Source of the DNA: Hymenobacter cavernae
Lineage (GTDB): Bacteria; Bacteroidota; Bacteroidia; Cytophagales; Hymenobacteraceae
Length of the DNA: 64,000 nucleotides
Reading direction: 5' to 3'
Assembly: GCF_014641455.1 (NCBI RefSeq)
Contig: NZ_BMHT01000001.1
Location: forward strand, 434,001 to 498,000
Shown here: piece by piece, positions 1 through 10,100 of the stretch
Position numbering within the stretch: the first letter of the stretch is position 1
How the letters are laid out: each line of letters starts with the position of its first letter
Program-made: the position numbers and the translations under genes
Notes under the pieces: model-generated
What the model was told of the DNA's origin: nothing
Seen by the model: only the letters and a program-made list of their open reading frames with translations
Database searches by the model: none

Positions 1-197
1 TCCACAATTCCCATGAATTCGTGCCCGAGCACCATCGGCCGGGGCTGCGGAATGCCGCCGTTGTAGATGTGCAGATCGGAGCCGCAAATGGCCGTGCTGG
101 TAACGCGAATGATGGCGTCGCGCGACTCCTCGATTTTAGGATCGTCTACGGTATCGACGCGAACGTCTTTCATCCCGTGAATCACGAGTGCTTTCAT
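1..197 (-). CDS. Zinc-dependent alcohol dehydrogenase, N-terminal part
   Basis: Reading the minus strand from an ATG at 197 gives 65 residues that run off the window edge. They form the start of a GroES-like medium-chain dehydrogenase domain: MKALVIHG at the N-terminus, [13 protein letters not shown] with the catalytic-zinc cysteine at residue 38, and [11 protein letters not shown] with the GHE zinc ligand pair at 59-60. Members oxidise alcohols or glutathione adducts of aldehydes with NAD(P). The N-terminus resembles the formaldehyde-dehydrogenase-like branch, but the specificity-determining parts lie outside the window. It sits 170 nt downstream of the propeller gene on the same strand and may be co-transcribed or separate. 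Confidence 0.85.
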   Translation of the reverse strand, partial: MKALVIHGMKDVRVDTVDDPKIEESRDAIIRVTSTAICGSDLHIYNGGIPQPRPMVLGHEFMGIV

Positions 198-367
198 AGA
201 AATCTAGGTTTGGGTGTGGAAGAAGTTGAATCGGCAAGGGCCAGCCAGTCTGCCATTTAAGCTTTCAATAACGGCTCGACTATTAAGTGGGTTACTGACA
301 CCAAGCTCAATAAGGGCGTATAGCCATAATCTTCTTTTGCTGGCAGCTTACTTTCTGCTTCCCCAGG

Positions 368-1318
368 CTAGCTTTTCGTCAGTTGGTAGACCAACACCCC
401 CGCCGGCGTGATAACGTAGGCGTACTGCTCGCCTAATAGTACCTGCCTCACCTCCACAGCAGCAGCAGGCAGCGGTACATCTCGCTCATTGAAAGCATAG
501 AGATGAAAGAAATGTAGCTGATTACCAACTAAATAATATAGCTCATCTTCTTTAAAGCCCACGTTATTCAGGCCGGTGAAAGGAAGCTTCTTGCGGTAGT
601 TACCTAGGTTGTCGAACACGAAGATCCCGCTCGTGCGGTCTACCAGGTAAAGGTTGTTCTGGTATTGCCGCAGGAAGCGAAAATCGGGTTTAGAGCGCCC
701 AATAATCAAATCGAGTGGCGTGCTGAGCGTGAGCCGCTGTGGCCCGGGGTCGAACTGTCGCAGGGTCAGGTCACTTTCGTTGAACAACCAAAGGCGGTCG
801 TCGGGAGCCAGAGTTGCTACCCGAATGCTGCCGTCCACGAAGTCGGTGAGCCGCACCTTGGCAATGGAGATCAGGAAGCGGTCGAGCAGTACAATCTCCT
901 GCCGGTCGTCGTAAAAAAGCAGAATTTTGGCGCTATTCCAGGCCTCAATCTGAGCAGTATGACCGGGTTGCGGCGGCGAATACGTGTTCAGCGTCTGACC
1001 GTCGGGGCCGTACTGATGGATGTTATCCTGCTCATCGGCCACGTAGAAATTGCCGCGTCGGTCCAGAGATGCTGCACCGGGCCTAGCTAGCTTGATAGTA
1101 CGCACCAGCTTCCAGCCATTCACGTCAGCTACCGGCTGGGCTGGGTTAGGTGTTGCTGTAGGCGCCGAACTGATCGGAGCAATCTTAGAAGCCGGCGCCA
1201 CCGAAGCCGCCGATGGCACTGTGGTTTGGGCTGTTAGAAGTGAGTAGTGCGTAGTGAGTAGTGAGACTAGAACAAGTCTTTTGATCCAAACTTTCTTATT
1301 AGTCTCTCTCCTACTCAT
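368..1318 (-). CDS. Secreted beta-propeller (NHL/6-bladed type) protein
   Basis: A 316-residue protein with an N-terminal export signal (about residues 1-31, ending near LLTAQ), a Ser/Ala/Pro/Thr-rich linker to about 65, then a repetitive beta-strand region with recurring modules such as LDRRGNFYVADEQDNIHQY and LYLVDRTSGIFVFDNLGNY. This is typical of six-bladed propellers, so a periplasmic or surface binding role is likely; no catalytic residues are recognisable. It lies 48 nt after lpxH on the same strand and is probably the last gene of a lutC-lpxH-propeller unit. Part of the signal peptide (TTHYSLLT) is encoded by a simple-repeat tract, which is odd and treated as a finding. Precise function unknown. 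Confidence 0.75.
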   Translation of the reverse strand: MSRRETNKKVWIKRLVLVSLLTTHYSLLTAQTTVPSAASVAPASKIAPISSAPTATPNPAQPVADVNGWKLVRTIKLARPGAASLDRRGNFYVADEQDNIHQYGPDGQTLNTYSPPQPGHTAQIEAWNSAKILLFYDDRQEIVLLDRFLISIAKVRLTDFVDGSIRVATLAPDDRLWLFNESDLTLRQFDPGPQRLTLSTPLDLIIGRSKPDFRFLRQYQNNLYLVDRTSGIFVFDNLGNYRKKLPFTGLNNVGFKEDELYYLVGNQLHFFHLYAFNERDVPLPAAAVEVRQVLLGEQYAYVITPAGVLVYQLTKS

Positions 1319-1369
1319 TTCTCAGTTTCTGTTAAATCATAGAGCCTACTACTAAGCACTTACTACTTA
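1238..1369. repeat. Imperfect inverted repeat of GTGAGTA-like words
   Basis: Positions 1238-1265 consist of iterated GTGAGTAGT/GCGTAGT words. Positions 1346-1369 (CTACTACTAAGCACTTACTA onward) are a looser complement. The left arm lies within the signal-peptide codons of the propeller gene and the right arm covers the lpxH stop codon. Between the arms lies the propeller start codon at 1318. It resembles other word-repeat tracts in this window at 14723, 19131, 34476 and 51124. Confidence 0.5.
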
Positions 1370-2152
1370 ATCCTGCTCAAAATGCATCAGCGCTAGCTGC
1401 TCGCCGTCGTAGCTGGCGTACGAACGGTAGTTCACCCACTCACCTAGGTTGATGTAGCGGCTGCCGGGCGCAACTTCTACATCCAGCGGCAAGTGGCGGT
1501 GTCCAAAAACATAGTAATCATGGTGATGCAGGCGCTCCAGTTCCCGGCAATACACCAGTAGCCACTCCTCCTCTCCGAAGTATTTCTCGTCCTTGGCCGT
1601 GTTCTGAATGCGACTGCGACGGCTCCAATTATTGGCAATACCGATACCTAGGTTTGGGTGTAGGCGCGCAAACAGCCACTGCGCCACCGGACTCGCAAAG
1701 ACCTGCTTCAGAAACTTATACGTATAATCCTTCGGACCTAGCCCATCACCGTGGCCCATGTGAAAAACATGATTGCCAATGCGTTGGCTCACCGGGTGGC
1801 GCAGAATGGGAATATTCAGCTCCTGCGTGAAGTAGTCGAACATCCACATATCGTGGTTGCCGGTGAAGAACGTCACGGGAATGCCGCTATCGGTTAGCTC
1901 GGCTAGCTTGCCTTGCAGCCGGATAAAGCCGCGCGGAATGGCATGGCGGTATTCAAACCAGAAGTCGAAAATGTCGCCTACCAGATAAATAGCGGCGGCG
2001 TCGGCGGCACACTGATCGAGCCAGCGCACGATGCGCCGTTCGCGGGCGGCGGAGCTGGCAGCGTCGGGGGTTCCGAGGTGGAAGTCGGAGGCAAAATACA
2101 CGCGGCGGCCGGCCGGCAGCGCGAGGTCAGGTAGTTGCGGCGGGCGCGTCAT
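1367..2152 (-). CDS. lpxH: UDP-2,3-diacylglucosamine diphosphatase
   Basis: A calcineurin-like metallophosphoesterase that cleaves UDP-2,3-diacylglucosamine to lipid X and UMP in lipid A synthesis, acting at the inner membrane. The metal-site motifs appear in the expected order: SDFHLG, VGDIFDFWFE, TGNHDMW, GHGDGLG and FGHRHLP. I place the start at the ATG giving MTRPPQLPDLALP (261 residues, normal family length). A longer reading frame exists upstream but runs inside lutC. With this start the gene overlaps the end of lutC by 26 nt, suggesting translational coupling. LpxH-type proteins of this size are common in Bacteroidota. Confidence 0.9.
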   Translation of the reverse strand: MTRPPQLPDLALPAGRRVYFASDFHLGTPDAASSAARERRIVRWLDQCAADAAAIYLVGDIFDFWFEYRHAIPRGFIRLQGKLAELTDSGIPVTFFTGNHDMWMFDYFTQELNIPILRHPVSQRIGNHVFHMGHGDGLGPKDYTYKFLKQVFASPVAQWLFARLHPNLGIGIANNWSRRSRIQNTAKDEKYFGEEEWLLVYCRELERLHHHDYYVFGHRHLPLDVEVAPGSRYINLGEWVNYRSYASYDGEQLALMHFEQD

Positions 2153-2780
2153 CCAATAAAAACAGCACGATGCTGCGCGGGCCATGCGCACCGAGCACCA
2201 ACGTTTTTTCAATATCAGCCGTGCGGCTTGGCCCGGTTGTAAGCGAAATCATAGAGGGCAGCTTGCCGGCGTGATTATCCTTCACGGCTTGCAATCCTTC
2301 TCCAATATCAGGCACAATCTGCGACATGCGCGCCAGCACCAGGTGCTGGTCGGGGTAGATGCTCAGGCGGCGGCCGCTGGCAGAAGCACCACTCACCAGC
2401 ACGCTACCCGTGCGGGCCACCAGTGCTTCGCACGTCGTTAAGCTAGCATCAGCTTTTTTAATGAAATCTTTTTCGTCGCCCACAAACACGAGTCCGGCCT
2501 TGTGGAGCAGCTTTTTCAGCTCAGGTTCCCACACAAACAGGTTCTCCAAGCTTTTCTCCTTTTTATAGGTAAAAAGCTGGTCGAAGAAATGATCTTCTGA
2601 CTCGCAGTAGTAGAAAACACCACCAGTCCGCACGAAGCTCTGCGCGAACATCACCGCTAGGTCGTCAGCTGGTGCCGGGTGCAACGGAGCCGTAAAGTCG
2701 GGGGCAGCCGGTTGTGGGGCCGGCTTCTCCAACGACTCGCGGATGCGGCGTAGAATACTGTCGCGTGAACTTTCAGCCAT
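2127..2780 (-). CDS. lutC: LUD-domain protein of the LutC/YkgG family
   Basis: A 217-residue LUD-domain protein. Family hallmarks are the N-terminal SRDSILRRIRESL helix, the central ALVARTGSVLVSG segment and the C-terminal ISLTTGPSRTADIEKTLVLG stretch followed by GPRSIVLFLLDD. In Bacillus the homologue is one of three subunits (LutABC) for lactate oxidation; here lutA and lutB are absent, so the substrate is uncertain. The gene begins a transcription unit with lpxH, with a clear TAnnTTTG element about 38 nt before the ATG, and is separated from ftsH by a terminator hairpin. Confidence 0.85.
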   Translation of the reverse strand: MAESSRDSILRRIRESLEKPAPQPAAPDFTAPLHPAPADDLAVMFAQSFVRTGGVFYYCESEDHFFDQLFTYKKEKSLENLFVWEPELKKLLHKAGLVFVGDEKDFIKKADASLTTCEALVARTGSVLVSGASASGRRLSIYPDQHLVLARMSQIVPDIGEGLQAVKDNHAGKLPSMISLTTGPSRTADIEKTLVLGAHGPRSIVLFLLDDAPAATT

Positions 2781-2817
2781 TAGAAGTCTGGCAGGTCATA
2801 AGGATGATACCAGCCGT

Positions 2818-2825
2818 CAAAGATA
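2818..2825 (-). promoter_or_regulatory. Bacteroidota -7 element for lutC-lpxH
   Basis: On the minus strand these bases read TATCTTTG, an exact match to the TAnnTTTG -7 consensus described for Bacteroides and Flavobacterium. It lies about 38 nt before the lutC start and after the ftsH terminator. A convincing -33 TTG at the usual distance was not seen. Confidence 0.6.
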
Positions 2826-2859
2826 CGGACTCGACGGGCACTGAGTAGCCACAAAACAA

Positions 2860-2886
2860 AAGAGCTAGCCTTTGGGGCTAGCTCTT
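2860..2886 (-). terminator. Terminator hairpin after ftsH
   Basis: A GC-containing stem (AAGAGCTAGCC paired with GGCTAGCTCTT) with a short loop. On the minus strand it is followed by a T-rich run. It lies 26 nt beyond the ftsH stop. Confidence 0.7.
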
Positions 2887-2911
2887 CGGTGACTTACATC
2901 ACAATACGTAC

Positions 2912-5023
2912 TTAAACCGGCGTTACGGCGCTGCCCGAAGGCACATCCGAATGACCGTTGGAATTCGGCTTGTCGTCTACACCCGGCAGGTTCATGTCAG
3001 GCAGATCATCACTTAAAGGAATAGGATGCTCCTGCTTCCGCTCGCTGAGGGTTTCGCTACGATCGGTGCCGGCCATGTGTGCCTGGTAAGTGGTCTGGCT
3101 GTCGTAAGGACGTTTGCCCACCAGACGCTCTAGGTCGTCTTGCAGCAGTACTTCCTTGTCCAGCAGCTCCTTGGCAATCACCTCCAGCTCGTGTCGACGC
3201 TCGGTCAGCAGCTCCTTGGTGCGGTTGTAGGCATTCTCGATGATGGTGCGCACCTCTTCGTCGATCATCTGCGAAGTAGCTTCCGAATACGGCTTAGTGA
3301 AGCCATATTCGTTCTGCCCTTTCGAGTCGTAGAAGGAGATGTTACCTAGCTTCGAGTTCATACCATACATGGTCACGATGCTGTAGGCCATCTTCGTGAT
3401 GCGCTCCAAGTCGCTCAGAGCACCTGTGGAGATCTTACCGAACACCAACTCTTCAGCGGCGCGACCACCTAAGGCCATGCACATCTCATCGGTGAGCTGC
3501 TCGGTGTTGTATAGGAACTGCTCGCGGGGCAGATACTGTGCATAACCTAGGGCAGCCACGCCACGCGGTACAATGCTCACTTTCACCAACGGATCAGCGT
3601 GTTCCAGGAACCAACCCGCAATAGCGTGGCCAGCTTCGTGATACGCTACAATGCGCTTCTCATCGGGAGAAATGATCTTATTGCGCTTCTCCAAACCACC
3701 GATTACTCGGTCAACGGCGTCGGTGAAGTCCTGCATTGTCACCATCTTCTTGTCGCGGCGTGCGGCAATCAGAGCGGCTTCGTTGCAGACGTTGGCAATT
3801 TCAGCACCCGCAAAACCAGGCGTCTGAGCAGCTAGCTTCTTGGCTTCTACATCAGGACCTAGGGTCAGCGGCTTCAAGTGCACGTTGAAGATCTGCGTGC
3901 GACCATTGATGTCTGGTTTGTCGATACTGATCTGACGGTCGAAACGACCGGGACGCAGCAGCGCCGAGTCAAGCGTATCAGGTCGGTTGGTAGCAGCCAG
4001 GATGATAACCCCGGAGTCCGTACCGAAGCCGTCCATTTCTACCAGCAGCGAGTTCAGCGTGTTTTCGCGCTCGTCGTTGCCACCGGGCACGTTGCCGCGT
4101 GAACGGCTCCGACCAATGGCGTCAATCTCGTCGATGAAGATGATACAAGGCGCTTTGGCTTTAGCTTGCTTGAACAAGTCACGCACGCGGGCAGCACCCA
4201 CACCAACGAACATCTCTACGAAGTCGGAACCCGACAGCGAGAAGAATGGTACGTCAGCTTCACCAGCTACGGCTTTCGCAAGCAAGGTTTTACCGGTACC
4301 GGGAGGACCTACCAGCAGCGCACCTTTCGGGATTTTACCACCTAGGATGGTGAACTTGGAAGGATTCTTCAGGAACTCGACAATCTCTTGTACTTCTTCC
4401 TTCGCTTCTTCCAGGCCAGCTACATCTTTGAACGTAATCTTTACCTTGTCGCCACCTTCAAACAAAGCAGCGCGCGATTTACCGATGTTGAAGATCTGAC
4501 CACCGGGTCCGCCTGCACCGCTCATGCGACGCATCAGGAACCAGAAGCCCACGAACAACAGTAGGATGAAGCCCCAGCTTGTAATCAAGTCGCCATAGCC
4601 TTGGCGGTCTTTCACGTCGAGGCCTACGCGCTGTTCACGCGGCAGGTCAGCCTGCACTTTATCAAGGTCTTCCTTAAAGGTCTTACCATCTACCACACGG
4701 AAGCTGTACTGTGGTCCCTGCTCCATGGCAAGCGGACCACGACGAGCTAGCTCCGGATTATACTTGGCATTCTTAACGGCTTCTGGTTTGAGCGTTACCT
4801 CTACCATTCGGTCGTTTACGAGGGTCACGTCGCGCACATCGCCGGCCAGCAGCATCTGCTCGAAGCGCTGCTGCGTGGTCTCGATGGTCGAGGTGCTCCG
4901 GTTGAAGTAGAACATCCCGAAGATGAACACCACTAACCCGGCCAGCACCCACATCTGCATACTCGGCCGCGGCGTGGGCGCGGGTAGCATGGGTTTTTTC
5001 TTTTTGGGGGTCGTATCAGGCAT
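2912..5023 (-). CDS. ftsH: ATP-dependent zinc metalloprotease FtsH
   Basis: Membrane-anchored AAA+ protease that extracts and degrades membrane and short-lived cytosolic proteins. From the chosen ATG ([10 protein letters not shown]) it has 703 residues. It has a first membrane segment at about 24-40, a periplasmic FtsH extracellular domain, a second membrane segment at about 150-165, Walker A GPPGTGKT at 239-246, Walker B IIFIDEID near 294-301, the SRH region [17 protein letters not shown], and the zinc site HEAGH at 462-466. The C-terminal tail (after about 640) is long, polar and Pro/Asp rich. A slightly longer in-frame start exists but adds an unlikely leader. Probably co-transcribed with rsfS, 74 nt upstream. 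Confidence 0.97.
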   Translation of the reverse strand: MPDTTPKKKKPMLPAPTPRPSMQMWVLAGLVVFIFGMFYFNRSTSTIETTQQRFEQMLLAGDVRDVTLVNDRMVEVTLKPEAVKNAKYNPELARRGPLAMEQGPQYSFRVVDGKTFKEDLDKVQADLPREQRVGLDVKDRQGYGDLITSWGFILLLFVGFWFLMRRMSGAGGPGGQIFNIGKSRAALFEGGDKVKITFKDVAGLEEAKEEVQEIVEFLKNPSKFTILGGKIPKGALLVGPPGTGKTLLAKAVAGEADVPFFSLSGSDFVEMFVGVGAARVRDLFKQAKAKAPCIIFIDEIDAIGRSRSRGNVPGGNDERENTLNSLLVEMDGFGTDSGVIILAATNRPDTLDSALLRPGRFDRQISIDKPDINGRTQIFNVHLKPLTLGPDVEAKKLAAQTPGFAGAEIANVCNEAALIAARRDKKMVTMQDFTDAVDRVIGGLEKRNKIISPDEKRIVAYHEAGHAIAGWFLEHADPLVKVSIVPRGVAALGYAQYLPREQFLYNTEQLTDEMCMALGGRAAEELVFGKISTGALSDLERITKMAYSIVTMYGMNSKLGNISFYDSKGQNEYGFTKPYSEATSQMIDEEVRTIIENAYNRTKELLTERRHELEVIAKELLDKEVLLQDDLERLVGKRPYDSQTTYQAHMAGTDRSETLSERKQEHPIPLSDDLPDMNLPGVDDKPNSNGHSDVPSGSAVTPV

Positions 5024-5097
5024 GAATTGGGATTTCAGAGCAAAACATAAGCGGAACACACCGCTTGAAGGATTTGTTCGGGGCCGCTACGCTTGTT

Positions 5098-5484
5098 TTA
5101 GCGCGCTTCAGCCTCTTCTTCGATGTGAGAAATCTCGGCATCGCCCCACAGCTCCTCCAGAGCGTAGAACTGCCGCCGGTCGCGGAGGAACACATGCACC
5201 ACCACGTCTACATAATCGAGCAATACCCACTCACGGTTGGTACGCCCTTCAGTTTGCCACGGGTTTTGGCCCGTCAGCTTTTCTACCTCTTCTTCTACGG
5301 AGCGAGCAATAGCGTCGAGTTGGGTATCAGATGAAGCCGAGCAGATAACAAAATAGTCGGCTACGGCATTCTTTAGTTCTTTGAGATTGAGTACCACGAT
5401 ATCGGCAGCTTTTTTTTCTTGCATACCGCGCACTACTACATCTGCCAATCTGTCCGAATCCTGCCGGACGAGGGTACTTTTCAT
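5098..5484 (-). CDS. rsfS: Ribosomal silencing factor RsfS
   Basis: A 128-residue RsfS/Iojap family protein, which binds ribosomal protein L14 and blocks subunit joining during starvation. Family features are the KKAADIVVLNLKEL beginning of the domain, the VADYFVICSASSDTQ segment, and EWVLLDYVDVVVHVF followed by FYALEELWGDA. Length is normal. It precedes ftsH in the same direction, an arrangement seen in other Bacteroidota, and is divergent from birA with only 15 nt between the two start codons if birA starts at 5500. Confidence 0.95.
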   Translation of the reverse strand: MKSTLVRQDSDRLADVVVRGMQEKKAADIVVLNLKELKNAVADYFVICSASSDTQLDAIARSVEEEVEKLTGQNPWQTEGRTNREWVLLDYVDVVVHVFLRDRRQFYALEELWGDAEISHIEEEAEAR

Positions 5485-5499
5485 AGGATACTATTAGGT

Positions 5500-6294
5500 T
5501 TGAACGTCACAAAGTACGAAAATCAGGTGGAGGCACTATCCCCCAATACCCTGTTCACGGGCCAGCAACTACTCTGGTTGCCTGAATGTGAATCCACAAA
5601 CACGGAAGCCCAGCGCTTAATCGTCAAAAACAGCGCCACCGAAGGTTGCACCGTAATTACCGACAAACAGACCGCCGGTCGCGGCCAACGTGGCAACCAA
5701 TGGGAGGCAATGCCGGGCGAAAACCTGACACTTTCGGTAGTCTGGTTTCCTGGTTTCCTGGCTGCCAACGATCAATTTCAACTCAGCCAAGCCGTGGCGC
5801 TAGCCGTGCACGACTGGGCTGGTAGTTTGCTCGGCCCCGATCCGGTGCTGCGCCTGAAATGGCCCAACGACCTGTTCTTTAGCGACCAGAAGCTAGGTGG
5901 AATACTCATTGAAAACACGGTAAGCGGCGCTAAAATTCAATCTAGTATCGTCGGAATTGGGTTAAATATCAATCAACAAAATTTTGGCATTGCCACCGCC
6001 ACGTCTTTCGGAAGGCTTACCGGCCGCCATTATATGCTGCCGCCGTTAGCCGCCCGATTGCTCGAATGCCTGGAGCGCCGCTACCTGCAACTGCGCGCCG
6101 GACAGCTCACCAACCTGCGCGCTGACTACCTGCGCGCTCTGTACCGCTACCAGGAATGGCACCCCTATGAGGTAGCCGGCAAAAGAGTGCAGGGCCGCAT
6201 TACTGCTATAGACGAAGCCGGCCGCTTAATACTTGAAATTGATGGAAGATTATTCCACTTCGGCCTGCAAGAAGTCAAGTTCGTCTACGATTAG
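5500..6294 (+). CDS. birA: Biotin--[acetyl-CoA-carboxylase] ligase
   Basis: Attaches biotin to the carrier lysine of biotin-dependent carboxylases through biotinyl-AMP. The catalytic core is visible: ECESTNTEAQRL, the biotin/ATP loop TAGRGQRGNQWEA, LRLKWPNDLFF and KLGGILIE, with a C-terminal SH3-like domain (VQGRITAIDEAGRLILEI). There is no N-terminal helix-turn-helix, so this is a monofunctional ligase and not a repressor. No ATG lies near the conserved start. I chose TTG at 5500 (264 residues); GTG at 5527 is the alternative. The longer open frame upstream lies inside rsfS on the other strand and is unlikely. Confidence 0.9.
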   Translation: MNVTKYENQVEALSPNTLFTGQQLLWLPECESTNTEAQRLIVKNSATEGCTVITDKQTAGRGQRGNQWEAMPGENLTLSVVWFPGFLAANDQFQLSQAVALAVHDWAGSLLGPDPVLRLKWPNDLFFSDQKLGGILIENTVSGAKIQSSIVGIGLNINQQNFGIATATSFGRLTGRHYMLPPLAARLLECLERRYLQLRAGQLTNLRADYLRALYRYQEWHPYEVAGKRVQGRITAIDEAGRLILEIDGRLFHFGLQEVKFVYD

Positions 6295-6551
6295 GTGCAG
6301 AACGTAGAAAAATACGCTTTGGTAAAAGAAGGACAGGCAATCTTTGACGCATCGTAGGCTGATTTAGTATGCCGAATGACAAAATTGTTCATCTGCCGTT
6401 CAGGCAATTAAACCTTCTTGCAACCTTTTCCTCTAAATAAACATCAGTACCCTGACAAGTTGCTAGGTTTCTCTCACGAGGCACGGTGCTTGTCAATCTG
6501 ATCGTCGTACGAGTAAATCTCGTGGCTCCTTTTACTGAAGAAACCCGATAT

Positions 6552-6585
6552 TTGCCGGATTGCTCTTTTTCTTACCCCACCTTTG
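6552..6585 (+). promoter_or_regulatory. Possible promoter before the small T9SS protein
   Basis: TTG at 6552-6554 and CACCTTTG at 6578-6585 (one mismatch to TAnnTTTG) with 23 nt between, just inside the reported 17-23 nt spacing. The ATG follows four bases later, so transcription from this site would give a very short or absent leader. The preceding 6295-6550 holds no gene that I can see. Confidence 0.4.
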
Positions 6586-6589
6586 CACC

Positions 6590-6985
6590 ATGAAAATTTT
6601 TACGCGTTATGTACTGATTGTGGCTTTCATAGCTGCGCGCCTGACGGTTTTGGCCGCCAGCGTCACGCCCAAAGCTAGCCTCTTGGCCCACTCAGCTCAG
6701 GAAGTCCGCGCTACTACTGCTAACCCCGTTTTAAGTATTTATCCGAACCCGGCTAAGGGTATCGTGACGGTTTCGCTGAACCAACGCATTGGCCTAGGTC
6801 AGGATTACAAACTGCGCCTGAGCAATATTATTGGCCGCGAAGTACGCACCACATCGTTGCGCCCCGAGGATAACACCAACTCGATGGCCATGAACCTGTC
6901 GGACTTGCCGGGCGGCATGTACTTCTACAGCTTACTCATAAACGATAAAATTGTAAGTACGAAACGTCTCGTATTACAGAATTAA
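6590..6985 (+). CDS. Very small T9SS type A sorting-domain protein
   Basis: 131 residues with a hydrophobic signal sequence at about 4-25 (YVLIVAFIAARLTVLAASV), a linker of about 25 residues, then a complete type IX secretion C-terminal sorting domain. The domain comprises LSIYPNPAKGIVTVSL, a mid segment LRLSNIIGREVRTT, LPGGMYFYSLLIND, and the terminal KIVSTKRLVLQN. Such domains direct export through the outer membrane and attachment to the surface. What is unusual is that there is almost no cargo between signal and sorting domain. Start is the ATG at 6590; an earlier in-frame start would put a hydrophobic leader in front of the natural signal. Confidence 0.85.
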   Translation: MKIFTRYVLIVAFIAARLTVLAASVTPKASLLAHSAQEVRATTANPVLSIYPNPAKGIVTVSLNQRIGLGQDYKLRLSNIIGREVRTTSLRPEDNTNSMAMNLSDLPGGMYFYSLLINDKIVSTKRLVLQN

Positions 6986-7014
6986 TTGATTACCTTGTCA
7001 TCGTTTTCCGAGCG

Positions 7015-7044
7015 AAAGCAGCCGATTCTTCGGCTGCTTTTTTT
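7015..7044 (+). terminator. Rho-independent terminator
   Basis: AAGCAGCCGA pairs with TCGGCTGCTT around a short loop and is followed by a T run, 30 nt after the small T9SS gene. Confidence 0.85.
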
Positions 7045-7111
7045 GTGCTTCGTGCTGGCAAGCTGACTTTAGTAGCTGAAAACCGCATGTGGCACGGCCG
7101 GATTTATTGCC

Positions 7112-7119
7112 TACTTTTG
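7112..7119 (+). promoter_or_regulatory. -7 element for the DUF2723 gene
   Basis: TACTTTTG matches TAnnTTTG exactly and lies 23 nt before the start codon of the following gene. The -33 region is weak. Confidence 0.55.
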
Positions 7120-7141
7120 GCTCTTCTCTGATTTAGTAAGT

Positions 7142-10100
7142 ATGCGTCGTTATCAAAGCCTGAATAATTTAGTGGGCTGGCTGGTATTTGCAATTGCCAC
7201 TCTCACTTACCTGCTTACCCTAGAGCCTACTGCTAGTTTTTGGGACTGCGGCGAGTTTATCGCCTGCTCCTACAAGCTGCTGGTGCCGCACCCACCGGGA
7301 GCACCCACCTTCCTGCTGCTAGGTCGCATTATGTCGCTGTTTTCCTTCGGCGACGTCACGAAAGTAGCGGTGCTGATCAATGCCTTGTCGGCGCTAAGCA
7401 GCTCCTTTACAGTGCTCTTCCTATTCTGGACTATTACCATACTGGCAAAGAAGCTGGTGCTTGGCAGCAATGTCCCGAACGACGAGCAGCTAGTACCAAC
7501 CAGCGGCCAAACACTCCTGATCCTAGGTTCAGGCGTAGTGGGTGCCTTGGCTTTTGCCTTCTCCGATTCGTTCTGGTTCAATGCCGTAGAAGGTGAAGTG
7601 TACGCTATGTCGTCACTGTTTACGGCGGCGGTTGTCTGGATTATGCTGAAGTGGGAAAACCGCGCCCACGAAGCCGATTCTGATAAGTGGCTGATACTGA
7701 TCGCGTATGTGGTCGGTCTGAGCATCGGGGTTCACTTGCTGAACCTGCTGGCACTGCCGGCACTTGGCTTTATCTACTACTACCGTCGCACGGCTAACCC
7801 TACTACAATGGGGGGCATCATCACGCTGGTAGTCAGTATGATTATCGTGGGAGCTATTCTGGTCGGCATCATTCCGGGCTTGCCTTCGCTGGCGGGCGCG
7901 GTGGAAGTGTTCTTCGTGAATACCCTAGGTCTGCCTTTCGATTCGGGCCTGATATTCTTCCTGATCGTTTTTGTCGCGCTGATCTGGCTAGGTTTCCGCT
8001 ACTCGTTCCGCACGCGTAACCGTCTGGTGAACACCGCCATGCTGAGCTTCGTGTTCATTCTGATCGGCTACTCGACCTACCTTATCGTTCCGATTCGCAG
8101 CAGCTACCACCCCACCATCAACGAGAACGATCCGGAGGATGTGTTGTCGTTTGTGAGCTACCTGAAGCGCGAGCAGTACGGCGACCGGCCCCTGCTCTAC
8201 GGTCCGCAGTTCAATGCCGAGCCGGTTAGCCAGGAAGAAGGCGCGCCCCGCTACGTGCGCAAAGGCGACAAGTACGTGGTAGCCGAAAAGCGCCTCGAAA
8301 CCATTTACCGCGACGAAGACAAAATGCTGTTGCCGCGCCTGTACAGCTCGCAGCCGGAACACATCTACAACTACAAGAAGTGGATTGACATCCAGCAATA
8401 TACCGACCCCGAAACCGGCCGCCCAGCGTATGCCAAGCCGACCATGGGCCAGAACCTGAGCTTCCTGTTCCGCTACCAGATGGGGCACATGTACATGCGC
8501 TACTTCCTCTGGAACTACGTGGGTCGGGAAAGTGACGTACAGCAGGCTGGCGTGGTATGGCCTACTTCGTCGAAGCAAGGCTTGCCGGAGCGCGTTGCGG
8601 AAAGCAAGGCGCACAACAACTTCTTCGCAATTCCGCTGATCCTAGGTTTAGTGGGTCTGTTCTTTCACGTACGCCGCGACGGCCGCACCGCTTTCATCGT
8701 GGGGCTGCTGTTTGTGTTCACGGGTCTGGCCATTGTGCTTTACCTGAACCAGCCGCCGATTGAGCCGCGCGAGCGGGATTACACCTTCGCGGGCTCTACT
8801 TACGCTTTTGCCATCTGGATTGGTCTTGGCGTGCTAGGTATTGCCGAGCTGCTCCGGACGGTGCTGAAAGCCGATACGGCACGTGGTGCGGTAGCATTGC
8901 TGCTAGGTTTGTTGGCTCCCGGTCTGATGGTAGCGCAGGGCTGGGACGACCACAACCGCTCCGACCGTTATGCTTCAGTAGACTCGGCGAAGAACCTGCT
9001 GAACTCCTGTGCTCCGAACGCTATTCTGTTTACCAACGGCGACAACGACACCTTCCCGCTCTGGTACGCGCAGGAGGTAGAAGGCATCCGAACGGACGTG
9101 CGTGTGGCCGTATTGAGCTACCTGAACACCGACTGGTACATCGATCAAATGAAGCGCCGGGCTTACAAATCGGAGCCGCTGCCCATTTCGATGGAAAACA
9201 AGGACTACTCGCAGGGCACGAATGACTACCTGCCCTACGTAGAGAATCCGGGAGTTAAGGAGCTAAACCTCAAAGAGTTCATCCAGCTGGTAGAGCAAAA
9301 CAGCCCGTTGCTGCAAGTAGGTACGCAGAGCGGCAGCACGATGCTGTCGTTCCCGGCGCGCAAGTTCTTCCTGGACGTTGACACTGCCGCTGTTGAAAAG
9401 CTAGGTATCATCCCGGCCGAGCGCCGCAAGCAGCTCGTGCCGCGCATGGAGTGGGACCTAGGTAAGGGTGCCATTGAGAAGAAGAACCTGGTGATTCTGG
9501 ACATTCTGGCTACGAATAACTGGAAGCGCCCCGTGTACTTCTCGACAACCGTCGACAACTCGGATTTCATGAACCTTCAGCCGTACTTCCAGTTGGAGGG
9601 CATGGCAAACCGCATCCTACCGGCGCGCGACCCAAGCTACGACCCCAAAGCTGACCGCGAGGGCTACGTGGCTAAAGACGTCATGTACAAGAACATGATG
9701 CAGGTCTTTGCGTATCGCAACCTCAACGATCCGAATATTTTCTACGACGAAAACAGCCTGCGCTTCCCGGCCAACTACCGCGACAAGTTCAACCAGCTGG
9801 CTGAAGCGTACCTGGCGGCCGGCGACAAAGCGAAGGCCAAGGAAGTGCTGAATAAGTCGTTTGAAGTAATGCCGGACAAGTCGATTCCATATGACTTCTA
9901 CACGCCGCAGGCCATTGTGCCGCTGGTAGAAGTAGGCGAAAAGCAGCGCGCCAACGAGATTATGGACACCGTAACGAACCGTGCGCAACAGGCATTAGCG
10001 TATTACTCAACGCACAACAGCGCCCTGTTCGACCGCGAGATTCAGACGCACCTGATCAGCTTGAGCAATGTGTACCGGGCTGCCGAGCAAATTGGCGACC

